Assembly (NCBI GenBank): GCA_051747785.1
Contig: JBNJGN010000007.1
Coordinates: 1 to 26,732 of the forward strand
Length of the DNA stretch: 26,732 nucleotides
DNA from: SKVL01 sp051747785
GTDB taxonomy: Bacteria; Patescibacteriota; Minisyncoccia; Phycocordibacterales; CSBR16-193
Direction: 5' to 3'
Shown here: positions 1-7,572 of the stretch, in pieces
Position numbering within the stretch: the first letter of the stretch is position 1
Layout: each line of letters opens with the position of its first letter
Notes under the pieces: generated by a model
Told to the model about the DNA's origin: nothing
Seen by the model: the letters and a program-made list of their open reading frames with translations, nothing else
Databases searched by the model: none
Program-made: the position numbers and the translations under genes

Positions 1-11
1 AAAAGAGCTTA

Positions 12-31
12 TGTGGATAATTTGTGGAAAA
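12..31 (-). promoter_or_regulatory. Two DnaA-box-like 9-mers upstream of the first gene
   Basis: Read on the minus strand, positions 12-20 are TTATCCACA, the E. coli-type DnaA box consensus, and 23-31 are TTTTCCACA, one mismatch away. Their starts are 11 bp apart, about one helical turn, in the AT-rich stretch ahead of the first coding sequence. Single boxes of this sort occur by chance and there is no dnaA gene or AT-rich unwinding element here, so an origin is not supported. A regulatory role is possible but unproven. Confidence 0.25.
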
Positions 32-88
32 GGGAAAAACGCCTTTTCTGTTTCTTTCAGCTCTTTTTGGTGTTATATTTCTTTTAAT

Positions 89-2506
89 ATGCCAAGTTTA
101 GAAAAAGGTTTGCGATACTTTCTTATAACCGCCATATTTGCCGCTGTTTTGCTAACACCCTTTTTGGTATTTGATTCAATGTTCTTCCCGTATATTATTG
201 GGAAGGCCTCTTTTTTCAGGATAGTTGTAACTTTAATGGTGGGAGCTTGGGTTGCTCTGGCTTTTTTGGATAGAAGATATATTCCACCCTTTAATTGGAT
301 AACCGCTATTTTCGGCGCTTTTGTTTTATGGATGGCCATTGCCAATTCGGCGGGCATAGCTCCGCTGGAGAGCTTCTGGTCCAATTTTGAGAGAATGGGA
401 GGGTATCTGACGCTTCTGTGCGTCTTTGCCTTTTTCTTTATTTCCACCAGTGTGATGGAATCAAAGCGCCTTTGGTTTTGGCTTTTTCATCTTTCTATAT
501 TGGCGGCGTTAGTGATGGGTATGGTCGCTTTAACTGAGCATGCCGAAGGAGTGAGTAGAGCTCCCGCGCTTTTGGGCAACCCTATTTACCTTGCCGGTTA
601 CATGCTTTTTCATGTATTTCTTTCCGTGTATTTCCTACTTCATTATGTGAAAAACAATATCTATATTTCTGTTTTTTACGGAGTATTAGCAATCTTTTTT
701 GTTACTATGGTCTTGATAACCGGAACCAGGGGAGCTATGCTCGGTTTGGTTAGCGGTCTGTTTTTCTCGGCGTTGGTAATGGCCTTTCGGAAGGGTCAGA
801 AAAGGTGGGTGAAGATCACTGCATTTGCGAGTGTGGCAGTAATATTTTTAGTGGGATCGCTTTTAACCTCAGTCGTTTTTATAAATAACTATGAGCCGGC
901 TAAAGAGGTTGAGTGGGCCGGTTCTTTTTATGAGAGCGCGAAAGACCTTCCGGGTGTTGACCGTTTTGCGGGGATATCTTTAACCGAAGGAGACGCTTTA
1001 GCTCGCTTTCTTTTGTGGGATATGGCATTAGAGGCCATGAAAGAGAGACCTGTGTTGGGCTGGGGGCAGGAAAACTATATTCATGTTTTTAATTCCTTCT
1101 ACCGTCCCGAAATGTTTGATAGGGAGGAGTGGTTTGACAGGGCGCATAATATATTCTTGGAATGGGGGGTTGCCGGAGGTTTTACGGGAATGCTTCTTTA
1201 TACGGCTATTTTTCTATCAGCCGTAATCCTTCTCTGGCGGTCTCGGGAAATAGATGGCAATGTAAGAGCGGTGTTTATAGGGCTTTTGGTAGCGCATGCC
1301 ACTCAGAATTTCTTTGTTTTTGAGAACATTACAAGCTATGTTTTCTTCGCCACTTTTCTCGGCTTCGCCGCGGCTGTTACGAGTCAAAGGCAAGTGGGAG
1401 CTGTTACCGATAGTCCTCTTATTCCTTACAGGCAGGTAAAAACGGTGGTTTTGCCGGCTGTTGTCATCTTTGTTCTTTTAGTTACATACAGTGTTCATAT
1501 CAAGACCATACAGAGTAATATGATGATAATAGACGGGATGAGAGGGTTTAACTGCGGTGTTCAGGTCAAAAAACTTGATTGGGAAGGACTAAATGCTAAT
1601 TCGCTTCGTCAGATAGAGAAAAGTCAGTGTGGCAAGTATCTTCCTGACGACCTCTCTCTTAGAAGCTCCTCGGGTCAGGGTTACAGTCAAAAAGATGTAC
1701 TTGATCATGTGCTGGGAGGCTCGCTAGATCTCTTCAGAGAAGCCCGGGAGAAGAGTCTTGTAGGCAGGCAGGAGAGTGCGGAAATGCTATCCGTCCGAGC
1801 CGGAGACTTCCTAGGACAGGGGCAGGAAGGGGAGATCAGAAAAAAAGTTTTTGAAGAGACCGAAGATATAATGAGTGAAGCTGTGGAAGAGGCCTCTAAA
1901 AAGACCCGCCCTCTTGTTTTTCTCGGTCATTTCTATTTAATGGCCGGAGCCAATGATAAAGCTGCGGAAACTCTTGAATCCGCTCTGTCTACTGCTCCGA
2001 AAAGGCAGTACATAATGCTTTTACTGGCCGACGCATATAATCGCTTGGGAGAGCACCAGAAGGCCTTGGAGATCTCAAAAGAGGCACATGAACTGGACCC
2101 TTCTTTTAAGGAGCCTGTTATAAAATACGCTGTTTCGGCTAGGTATTTGGGAGATGAGGAGAAGGTTTCCGAGATACTGGAGCCTTTGCCTGAATCGGAA
2201 GTTATCTTTGAAGAGGCCCTTTTAGAGCCTTTTTTGAGAAATGAGGAGTATGAGAAGGTTCTTGAAAAGAGAGAAGAAAGGTTGGATTTTCTTTACAGTA
2301 ATCTTTCTGCTAAAAGAGAGAACCTAAATGAGAATGAGCTGAAAAACGTCAGCCGAGAGTACGAACGCTTAATAGGGACATATTTACAGTTGGATAGAAA
2401 AACAGAGGCTGTGGAAACTGCCGAACAGGCGGCGGAGAGGTTTCCTCAGCTTGAACAGGCGGCGGAAAGTGTGATAAAAGAGATGGAAAGGCAAAGCAGT
2501 GAATAG
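89..2506 (+). CDS. O-antigen ligase (WaaL/Wzy_C) family membrane protein with C-terminal TPRs
   Basis: An 805-residue protein. Residues ~1-470 hold about ten to twelve hydrophobic segments. Within them is an arginine loop motif, TGTRGAMLGL (about residue 211), and a downstream GWGQENY...RAHNIFLEWG block (about 324-360) with the histidine typical of the Wzy_C/WaaL fold. These enzymes transfer or polymerise lipid-linked glycan at the outer face of the membrane; in Patescibacteria the acceptor may be a surface protein or S-layer glycan. Residues ~600-670 are TPR-like helical repeats (AETLESALSTAPKRQYIML, ALEISKEAHELDPSFKE), followed by a long charged helical tail. An in-frame ATG at 11 would add 26 residues that do not look like a signal. 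I chose ATG 89 because the hydrophobic anchor follows it directly and TATATT at 74-79 lies 9 nt upstream, the same arrangement as many genes here. Polymerase versus ligase cannot be decided from sequence. Confidence 0.85.
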   Translation: MPSLEKGLRYFLITAIFAAVLLTPFLVFDSMFFPYIIGKASFFRIVVTLMVGAWVALAFLDRRYIPPFNWITAIFGAFVLWMAIANSAGIAPLESFWSNFERMGGYLTLLCVFAFFFISTSVMESKRLWFWLFHLSILAALVMGMVALTEHAEGVSRAPALLGNPIYLAGYMLFHVFLSVYFLLHYVKNNIYISVFYGVLAIFFVTMVLITGTRGAMLGLVSGLFFSALVMAFRKGQKRWVKITAFASVAVIFLVGSLLTSVVFINNYEPAKEVEWAGSFYESAKDLPGVDRFAGISLTEGDALARFLLWDMALEAMKERPVLGWGQENYIHVFNSFYRPEMFDREEWFDRAHNIFLEWGVAGGFTGMLLYTAIFLSAVILLWRSREIDGNVRAVFIGLLVAHATQNFFVFENITSYVFFATFLGFAAAVTSQRQVGAVTDSPLIPYRQVKTVVLPAVVIFVLLVTYSVHIKTIQSNMMIIDGMRGFNCGVQVKKLDWEGLNANSLRQIEKSQCGKYLPDDLSLRSSSGQGYSQKDVLDHVLGGSLDLFREAREKSLVGRQESAEMLSVRAGDFLGQGQEGEIRKKVFEETEDIMSEAVEEASKKTRPLVFLGHFYLMAGANDKAAETLESALSTAPKRQYIMLLLADAYNRLGEHQKALEISKEAHELDPSFKEPVIKYAVSARYLGDEEKVSEILEPLPESEVIFEEALLEPFLRNEEYEKVLEKREERLDFLYSNLSAKRENLNENELKNVSREYERLIGTYLQLDRKTEAVETAEQAAERFPQLEQAAESVIKEMERQSSE

Positions 2507-2512
2507 TTTTTC

Positions 2513-2542
2513 CTGTCAAAAAGCCCTAAAAAGTGGTATATT
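2513..2542 (+). promoter_or_regulatory. Sigma-70-like promoter with leaderless start
   Basis: CTGTCA (2513-2518), an 18-nt spacer and TATATT (2537-2542). The next gene's ATG begins 7 nt after the -10 box, where transcription should start, so the mRNA would have essentially no 5' leader. Confidence 0.55.
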
Positions 2543-2548
2543 TTCAGT

Positions 2549-3079
2549 ATGGTAGCGAATAGGTTTACATATGCAGGCGCTTTTATTGTGGTGGCCTTTC
2601 TTTTTCTGTTTGTTTTCTTTGTTTCTAGTGATATCAACAACGGCCCGGTTCCTTACGAAAGAGGTTCGGATATGTATGAAAGAGCGCTGGAAGGTGAGAC
2701 AAGAGCAACTTGCTATCTGATCGGGGACAGTGAAAGGAGATTCAATAAAGGAAAGCTTTTAGTGGCCAAAGAGACCATCCGCTTTAATTTTGAAGGCAGT
2801 CAAGGGGGTTCGGTGATAATGACTCCGGATAACGACCTCTATATCTGGATGGATGACTCTGAGAACGGGGTGTTGATCTCTGAAGATCAAGAAAGCCACA
2901 ATGGTTCTTTTATCAAAAAAGGCGAATTTTCTGATATTTCTTTTGAAGACTATTTCCACAAAGTAAACAAAAAAGGTGAAATGGAATGTGAAAGAGGGTC
3001 TTTTGACCTGGCTTTATTAGAAGTTCCCGATAACATTAATTTCATACGCGTACCGAAGAGGGTTAGTGTTTCCAAGTAG
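2549..3079 (+). CDS. Hypothetical membrane-anchored protein
   Basis: I do not recognise a family. The 176-residue protein has a single N-terminal hydrophobic helix (about residues 7-27, AFIVVAFLFLFVFFV), which suits a signal anchor with the rest outside the membrane. The outer part is mixed beta-rich and charged, with two cysteines (in TRATCYL and MECERG) that could form a disulfide. It sits 42 bp after the O-antigen-ligase-like gene and 47 bp before truB, but has its own promoter, so it need not share their transcript. The start is fixed by the -10 box 6 nt upstream and the hydrophobic helix that follows; no Shine-Dalgarno sequence is visible. Function unknown. Confidence 0.75.
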   Translation: MVANRFTYAGAFIVVAFLFLFVFFVSSDINNGPVPYERGSDMYERALEGETRATCYLIGDSERRFNKGKLLVAKETIRFNFEGSQGGSVIMTPDNDLYIWMDDSENGVLISEDQESHNGSFIKKGEFSDISFEDYFHKVNKKGEMECERGSFDLALLEVPDNINFIRVPKRVSVSK

Positions 3080-3126
3080 TATTTTTCCCAAAAAACCTAT
3101 ATCAACATCTCTATTCTTAGAGGAAT

Positions 3127-3801
3127 ATGGAGAATAAAAGTATTGTTTTAATAGATAAACCCTCCGGAATAACTTCTTTTGACTGTATACGCCGTTTAAG
3201 GCGGATACTGGGTATATCTAAAATGGGCCATGCCGGAACACTTGACCCCTTGGCTACGGGGTTGATGGTCATAGGAGTGGGAAGAGAGGGAACCAGGGCC
3301 TTAAATGACTTCAAGGGAGTGGATAAAGAGTACGAAGTAACGGCTTTAATGGGAGTTGGGACTACCACGGGCGATGTTGACGGGGAGGTTTTGGAAGAAG
3401 TTAAAGTTAATATCTCCTCTAAAGAGGCCAAAGACGTCGTTTTGGGGCTTGAAGGTGAACATAATATTCCCGTACCTATATATTCGGCCATAAAAAAGGA
3501 CGGCAAACCCTTATACTGGTACGCCAGAAAAGGAATAGCGGTGGAGCCTCCGGTGAAGAAGATGACGGTAAAAAGAGCCCTTTTCAAGGGTCTTTATGAG
3601 GAAAACGGCAAGATCTATATGGATCTTTCGCTAAAAGTTTCAAGTGGGGCTTATATAAGGGCTCTTGTTGAAGAGTTGGGACGGGAACTTAAAGTTCCGG
3701 CCACCGTTTCCGCTCTGCGCAGAACCATGATCGGGGATAAAATGATCAACGAAGCTACGCCTTTAGATAGCGTCACCGCCCAAGACATTCTCAAGTTTTG
3801 A
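3127..3801 (+). CDS. truB: tRNA pseudouridine(55) synthase TruB, short form
   Basis: TruB converts U55 of tRNA to pseudouridine in the T-loop. The signature GHAGTLDPLATG at residues 34-45 includes the catalytic aspartate, Asp40. Further family blocks are DKPSGITSFDCIRRLRR at the N-terminus, KEYEVTALMGVGTTTGDVDG, the YSAIKKDGKPLYWYARKG block, and VSSGAYIRALVEELG. The protein has 224 residues against about 300 in E. coli. It ends shortly after the catalytic domain, so the C-terminal PUA RNA-binding domain appears to be absent, in keeping with the small proteins of reduced genomes. AGAGG lies 3 nt before the ATG and TATTCT (3112-3117) 9 nt before it, so the start is well placed although the mode of initiation is uncertain. 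Confidence 0.95.
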   Translation: MENKSIVLIDKPSGITSFDCIRRLRRILGISKMGHAGTLDPLATGLMVIGVGREGTRALNDFKGVDKEYEVTALMGVGTTTGDVDGEVLEEVKVNISSKEAKDVVLGLEGEHNIPVPIYSAIKKDGKPLYWYARKGIAVEPPVKKMTVKRALFKGLYEENGKIYMDLSLKVSSGAYIRALVEELGRELKVPATVSALRRTMIGDKMINEATPLDSVTAQDILKF

Positions 3802-3824
3802 TATAGTTCAATAGTTTACAGCTC

Positions 3825-3852
3825 TTGTCAAATACATAAAGATATGTATTAT
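3825..3852 (+). promoter_or_regulatory. Sigma-70-like promoter that decides the next start
   Basis: TTGTCA (3825-3830), a 16-nt spacer and TATTAT (3847-3852). The predicted transcription start lies downstream of the ATG at 3844, which would exclude that codon. The in-frame ATG at 3862, 9 nt after the -10 box, would be almost leaderless. Confidence 0.5.
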
Positions 3853-3861
3853 GGGGAGTGT

Positions 3862-4551
3862 ATGAAATATGCCGTTTTTATATTTTCATTTCTGATATTT
3901 ATAACCTTGCTTTCCATAGTGGTTTCTCCTTTTCTGTTTTCGGCCATATTTTCCGATGTTAAAGGAGAGGAAGTTGATGAGAGGTGTGGGGAAATAAATC
4001 TAAAATGGGATCCGGTTGAAAGAGCGGGGAGTTATGCACTCTACAGAAACGGAGATGTAATATACCGTGGCGGGTCTTTAAGATACAAAGATAAGCCCCT
4101 TATACAAGAAAATATTCACGAATACAGCCTTATGGCCGTTAACAAAGGAGGAAGGAGCGATATATCCGAAGAAGCTAATCTAACTGTTGAGAGACCGTGT
4201 CCTCCCGAGGAGCCTATGGAGGTAGAGGTTCACGATATGCCTTGTGGCGGGAGTGTTTCTTTTGAGTGGGATCCTGTTCCAAGAGCAGACGTTTATGAGG
4301 TTACGCGAAGACCTGCTCCCATTATTACCGGAACGATAAGCGAGTGGGCCGAAGGACCCAGCACTCTTCAAGTGAGCGATAAAACCGAGTTTTCCGAAGA
4401 AGGGCTTACCCCCGGAGCGCTTTATTCTTACAGAGTAAGGGGAGGAAACGAGACCGATATGGGTAACTGGTATAGAAAATTCATCCGTGCAAGCCAAATA
4501 TGCCCGCCTGAGCGCCCTGACCCGCCGGAGAGGGACTTTAGTACCTGGTAA
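3862..4551 (+). CDS. Secreted protein with two fibronectin type III-like domains
   Basis: A 229-residue protein. Residues ~1-28 are a hydrophobic signal or anchor (MKYAVFIFSFLIFITLL). Two beta-sandwich domains follow, at about 35-110 and 115-215. Each begins with a cysteine and a conserved WDPV core (CGEINLKWDPVERAGSYALY; SFEWDPVPRADVYEVTR) and ends near a CPPE motif, which is typical of FN3 repeats in Patescibacteria surface proteins. FN3 domains mediate protein or glycan contacts; no catalytic motif is seen. It lies between truB and another secreted multi-domain protein, so it may belong to the cell surface or to a cell-contact apparatus. An ATG at 3844 in the same frame would add six residues; the promoter position favours 3862. 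Confidence 0.75.
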   Translation: MKYAVFIFSFLIFITLLSIVVSPFLFSAIFSDVKGEEVDERCGEINLKWDPVERAGSYALYRNGDVIYRGGSLRYKDKPLIQENIHEYSLMAVNKGGRSDISEEANLTVERPCPPEEPMEVEVHDMPCGGSVSFEWDPVPRADVYEVTRRPAPIITGTISEWAEGPSTLQVSDKTEFSEEGLTPGALYSYRVRGGNETDMGNWYRKFIRASQICPPERPDPPERDFSTW

Positions 4552-4680
4552 ATTCATTAACTTATCCACAGATGCTTTTACCGTATTTTGCTTTCTCGGT
4601 TTAAACTTAATATGGGTGCCCGTTTGAACTGAGTGGGTTACCCGTCGCCCTCTGGCGTATTTTTAAGTAATAACATTATT

Positions 4681-6036
4681 ATGTGGGGAAAAACTCTTTC
4701 TTACTCGTTTTTTGTGTTCATGACGGCTTTTGTGGCCGTTTTTTGTTTTTTTATTCCGAGCATCTATGCTTTCAGTTGCGATGAATTGGATGAAGTTGAT
4801 ATAAACAGCGCTTCTCAAGAGGAGTTGGAGTGTTTGGATGGGGTGGGTCCTACCTATTCGGAGAGGATAGTTAATAATCGCTCTTTTTCCTCTTTAGACG
4901 ACCTGGAGAATGTTAGCGGAATAGGACCGGTTACCGTTTCAAATATAAAAGAACAGGGGTTGGCTGTTGTCGGGGGAGAAGGGGATTTTGAAGAAGAGGA
5001 GGAGGAAAAAGATGAAGAAAACGAAAACGAAGAAACCAATGAAGAGGAAGAGGGCAGTAACGAGGATGAAGATAATGAGGAGGAAGAGGTGGATGACGAA
5101 GAAGGATCGGTGCGTTACATATCGTCCCATTCCTCCCCGGTTGAGCTTTCTGTTATGGACGAGCCTACTACGGTTAAAATAAGTGCGGGCAGGGACCGTC
5201 TCGTATCCACTGAGAGCAATGTTCGCTTTAAGGCATATATTGATGATGATGAAAACCTGCCTCGGCGTGCTGAGTATGAGTGGGTTTTAGGTGACGGATC
5301 CGTTAAAAAGGGAAGAGAGATAGAGCATCGCTACTTTGCTTCCGGTAATTATTCGGTTGTTTTAACGGTAAGAACAAGAAAGGAGGAGGCTGTTTCCAGG
5401 GTTGAAGTTGAAGTAGTAGAGCCGGAAGTTCATATAAAGAGCGCCGATAAGAAGATTATAACTCTATTCAATTCCGGCCAAAAAGAGCTTAATTTGGGAG
5501 GCTGGGAGCTTTCTTCGGGGGATGAGGTCTTTGAGGTGCCGGAGAACACCATAATATTACCTGAAAGCAGTCTCAATCTTCCTGTTCAGGTTACCGGGGT
5601 CTCGGTTTCTGAGGACGACGAGATTAAGCTTTTATCACCTGAGGGCGGTTTCAAGGACTCTTTTGCAAAAAAAGAGGACGTCTCGGATAACGATACAGAC
5701 CAAGAAGAAGACAGTGTGAGTATACTTAGGAGAGAGAATGAAAGACTTCATTCTGAAGTTTCTCTGCTAAGGGAGGAGTTGAGCCGTTCAGTCTCCAGAC
5801 AGGAGAGTGATACTTCGGATGTGGTTTCTAAGGCAGAGAAAGAGGAAAAGAAAGAAGCAAGGGTCTCTGTTTTGTCCGAAAAGGAAGACAGTGAAGAAGA
5901 ACTGAAAGGACCAAATGAAAGAGGGGGTGAAAAAAGGAAGACGGAGATCATATATGATAGCAGTGAAGAAGAAAAGGGACTTTGGAAGAGGCTTTTGGGG
6001 GCGCCGGCAGCCGCTTTTGGTCGCTTGCCGTTTTGA
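4681..6036 (+). CDS. Secreted ComEA-type helix-hairpin-helix protein with PKD-like and lamin-tail-like domains
   Basis: A 451-residue protein with an N-terminal signal or anchor (about residues 3-32, ending SIYAFS). Residues ~38-90 are a ComEA helix-hairpin-helix pair: VDINSASQEELECLDGVG and LENVSGIGPVTVSNI, the fold that binds incoming DNA in natural transformation. An acidic Glu/Asp/Asn linker covers ~98-143. Residues ~178-246 resemble a PKD beta domain (WVLGDGS ... HRYFASGNYSVVLTV). Residues ~247-327 resemble a lamin-tail domain (ITLFNSGQKELNLGGWEL). A coiled coil and a charged tail ending LGAPAAAFGRLPF complete it. ComEA proteins are usually ~100-250 residues without the beta domains. A GTG at 4633 is in frame, but ATG 4681 places the signal at the N-terminus. 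A role in DNA uptake is plausible; DNA binding is inferred from the fold only. Confidence 0.8.
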   Translation: MWGKTLSYSFFVFMTAFVAVFCFFIPSIYAFSCDELDEVDINSASQEELECLDGVGPTYSERIVNNRSFSSLDDLENVSGIGPVTVSNIKEQGLAVVGGEGDFEEEEEEKDEENENEETNEEEEGSNEDEDNEEEEVDDEEGSVRYISSHSSPVELSVMDEPTTVKISAGRDRLVSTESNVRFKAYIDDDENLPRRAEYEWVLGDGSVKKGREIEHRYFASGNYSVVLTVRTRKEEAVSRVEVEVVEPEVHIKSADKKIITLFNSGQKELNLGGWELSSGDEVFEVPENTIILPESSLNLPVQVTGVSVSEDDEIKLLSPEGGFKDSFAKKEDVSDNDTDQEEDSVSILRRENERLHSEVSLLREELSRSVSRQESDTSDVVSKAEKEEKKEARVSVLSEKEDSEEELKGPNERGGEKRKTEIIYDSSEEEKGLWKRLLGAPAAAFGRLPF

Positions 6037-6161
6037 ATAAATCAACACTTTATTCACAGTATATCCACTTTTTAGCTTGATATATTCTTAACTTCTGTTT
6101 AGGGCGCTGTTTTAGATCAGGTGCCACCTTAGTTTCGGAAACACCTTTTCCACAAGTAGTA

Positions 6162-6223
6162 AACAGGTTAAGCAGGTTTTTGTTTGACACAGAGAGAGTT
6201 AAATAGAAACAGCTGAACCTGTT
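6162..6223. repeat. Inverted repeat just upstream of the rplJ promoter
   Basis: AACAGGTTAAGC at 6162-6173 is repeated in inverse orientation as GCTGAACCTGTT at 6212-6223, 11 of 12 positions matching, with 38 bp between. The right arm ends 4 bp before the -35 box of the rplJ promoter. A second partial copy, GCAGGTTT, follows the left arm. It could be an operator pair or a hairpin in a transcript from further upstream. Confidence 0.45.
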
Positions 6224-6227
6224 ATTT

Positions 6228-6256
6228 TTGACATTTTTTTTACATTCCTTTATATT
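6228..6256 (+). promoter_or_regulatory. Strong sigma-70 promoter of the rplJ-rplL operon
   Basis: TTGACA (6228-6233), exactly 17 nt of T-rich spacer, then TATATT (6251-6256). Transcription would start near 6263, immediately before the L10-type leader helix. Confidence 0.8.
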
Positions 6257-6264
6257 TTAACCTC

Positions 6265-6356
6265 AAAGGCCGAAGACAAGGGGTGTCGATCTTTCGAAAG
6301 AAAGGTTGAATAAATCCTCTCGAGGCTCTCGAATTAACTCACGTTATTCGGCCTTT
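6265..6356 (+). promoter_or_regulatory. Ribosomal protein L10 leader (autoregulatory mRNA structure)
   Basis: A perfect 10-bp closing helix pairs AAAGGCCGAA (6265-6274) with TTCGGCCTTT (6347-6356). Just inside the 5' strand is GAAGACAAGGGGTGTCGATC, which resembles the conserved L10-binding internal region of the L10 leader family, and smaller hairpins such as CTTTCGAAAG (6291-6300) branch inside. In other bacteria, excess L10-(L12)4 complex binds this leader and represses its own operon. The position directly after the promoter and before rplJ fits. Assignment rests on context and motif, not a covariance search. Confidence 0.75.
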
Positions 6357-6423
6357 ACCAGGTCGATATTACTATTTGAAACTCGTCAAAGATCATTCGG
6401 GTTTCATTAAAATCAATATACAT

Positions 6424-6927
6424 ATGCCACTTACGCGATCAAAAAAAGAACAGTTAGTGGAAAAACTAAAAGGGATAGTTGATAACTCGGAGTCCATTGT
6501 TTTCGTGAACTTCAAGGGCCTTAGCGTGGAAAAGGCTAACCAAGTCCGTAAACAGCTAAAAGATGAGGATGTTGGCTACTTTGTGGCTAAAAAGACCCTT
6601 ATAAAGAGGGCTCTTAACGAGGGAGGAATATCCGGTGATATGCCTTCTCTTGAAGGGGAGATCGCCGTAGCTTACAGTAACAGCGATTTTATAGCTCCCG
6701 CCAGGGAAATATATAAATTTCAGAAAAAAGAAAAGGATGCCCTCTCTATAGCCGGTGGTGTTTTTGACGGACGGTATATGAATGCATCTGAAATGACTGA
6801 AGTTGCATCAATACCCTCCAGAGAGGTTCTTCTCGGACAGTTCGTTAATCTCATCAACTCCCCCTTGCAGGGTCTTGCCGTGGTTCTTGACGGCATTGCT
6901 GAGAAAAAAGAGAGCGCTTCAGCTTAG
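6424..6927 (+). CDS. rplJ: 50S ribosomal protein L10
   Basis: L10 anchors the L7/L12 stalk on 23S rRNA, where translation factors are recruited. The 167-residue protein starts MPLTRSKKEQLVEKLKG and continues with SIVFVNFKGLSVEKANQVR and VAKKTLIKRAL, the N-terminal RNA-binding domain common to all L10 proteins. It ends with the helical LLGQFVNLINSPLQGLAVVLDGIAEKK tail to which L12 dimers bind. A TTG at 6376 would give an extra 16 residues unlike L10; ATG 6424 matches the family start. No clear Shine-Dalgarno sequence precedes it. The gene lies 67 nt after the L10 leader and 42 nt before rplL, the standard operon order. Confidence 0.96.
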   Translation: MPLTRSKKEQLVEKLKGIVDNSESIVFVNFKGLSVEKANQVRKQLKDEDVGYFVAKKTLIKRALNEGGISGDMPSLEGEIAVAYSNSDFIAPAREIYKFQKKEKDALSIAGGVFDGRYMNASEMTEVASIPSREVLLGQFVNLINSPLQGLAVVLDGIAEKKESASA

Positions 6928-6969
6928 TTTATAGCGCTTTTTAAATTAAAATTAATTAATTAGAAGAAT

Positions 6970-7572
6970 ATGGCAGACGAAAAACAAAAACAAGATCAAA
7001 CTGACTCCGACGCCAAGGATACTGAGGAGTCAAAGACCGAAACTTCCACAGAGGAGACTACTGAAAAGAACGAAACCACCGAATCAGAAGAAGCAAAAGA
7101 AGAAAAGACCGAAGAGAGTGCTACCGAAGAAGTTAAGGAAGAGGTTAAAGAGGAGGACACAGAAGAGGCTTCCGTTGTAGAAGAAGAGGTTGAGATACCT
7201 GAGAAATTCAAGGATATTGTTGAGACCATTGAACAGATGTCCGTATTGGATCTTCACGAACTGGTTAAGTTACTGGAGAAAAGATTCGGTGTTTCTGCGG
7301 CCGCTGTGGCAGTAGCCGGTGCGGCTCCTGCTGAAGGAGCTGGTGCGGAAGAAGAGGAGAAGACAGAATTTGATGTTGAACTCAAAGACCCCGGAGCTCA
7401 GAAGATAGCAGTTATAAAGGTTGTTAAGGCGGCTTTGAATCTTGGTCTGAAAGAGGCTAAGGATCTGGTTGACGGTGCTCCCGCGGTTCTAAAGGAAGGA
7501 ATGCCTAAAGAAGAGGCTGAAGACCTCAAATCAAAAATAGAAGAGGCCGGAGGCACCGTTGAAATGAAATAG
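6970..7572 (+). CDS. rplL: 50S ribosomal protein L7/L12 with an acidic N-terminal extension
   Basis: The canonical protein is all present from about residue 75: FKDIVETIEQMSVLDLHELV (dimerisation and L10-binding domain), an Ala/Gly/Glu hinge (AAAVAVAGAAPAEGAGAEEE), and the factor-binding domain ending EEAGGTVEMK. L7/L12 is usually ~120-130 residues; this one has 200. The extra ~75 residues lie before the dimerisation domain and consist almost wholly of Glu, Thr, Ser, Lys and Asp, so they are probably disordered. No alternative ATG or GTG with good context lies between the extension and the conserved part, and the MADE-type start after TAGAAGAAT looks normal. The 3' end of the gene is the first unit of a 61-bp tandem repeat. 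Family assignment is certain; the role of the extension is unknown. Confidence 0.95.
   Translation: MADEKQKQDQTDSDAKDTEESKTETSTEETTEKNETTESEEAKEEKTEESATEEVKEEVKEEDTEEASVVEEEVEIPEKFKDIVETIEQMSVLDLHELVKLLEKRFGVSAAAVAVAGAAPAEGAGAEEEEKTEFDVELKDPGAQKIAVIKVVKAALNLGLKEAKDLVDGAPAVLKEGMPKEEAEDLKSKIEEAGGTVEMK

Noticed and set aside
4646..4665. Terminator CGCC-CTCT-GGCG before the ComEA-like gene
   Set aside because: Only a 4-bp stem with an interrupted T run; too weak to call.
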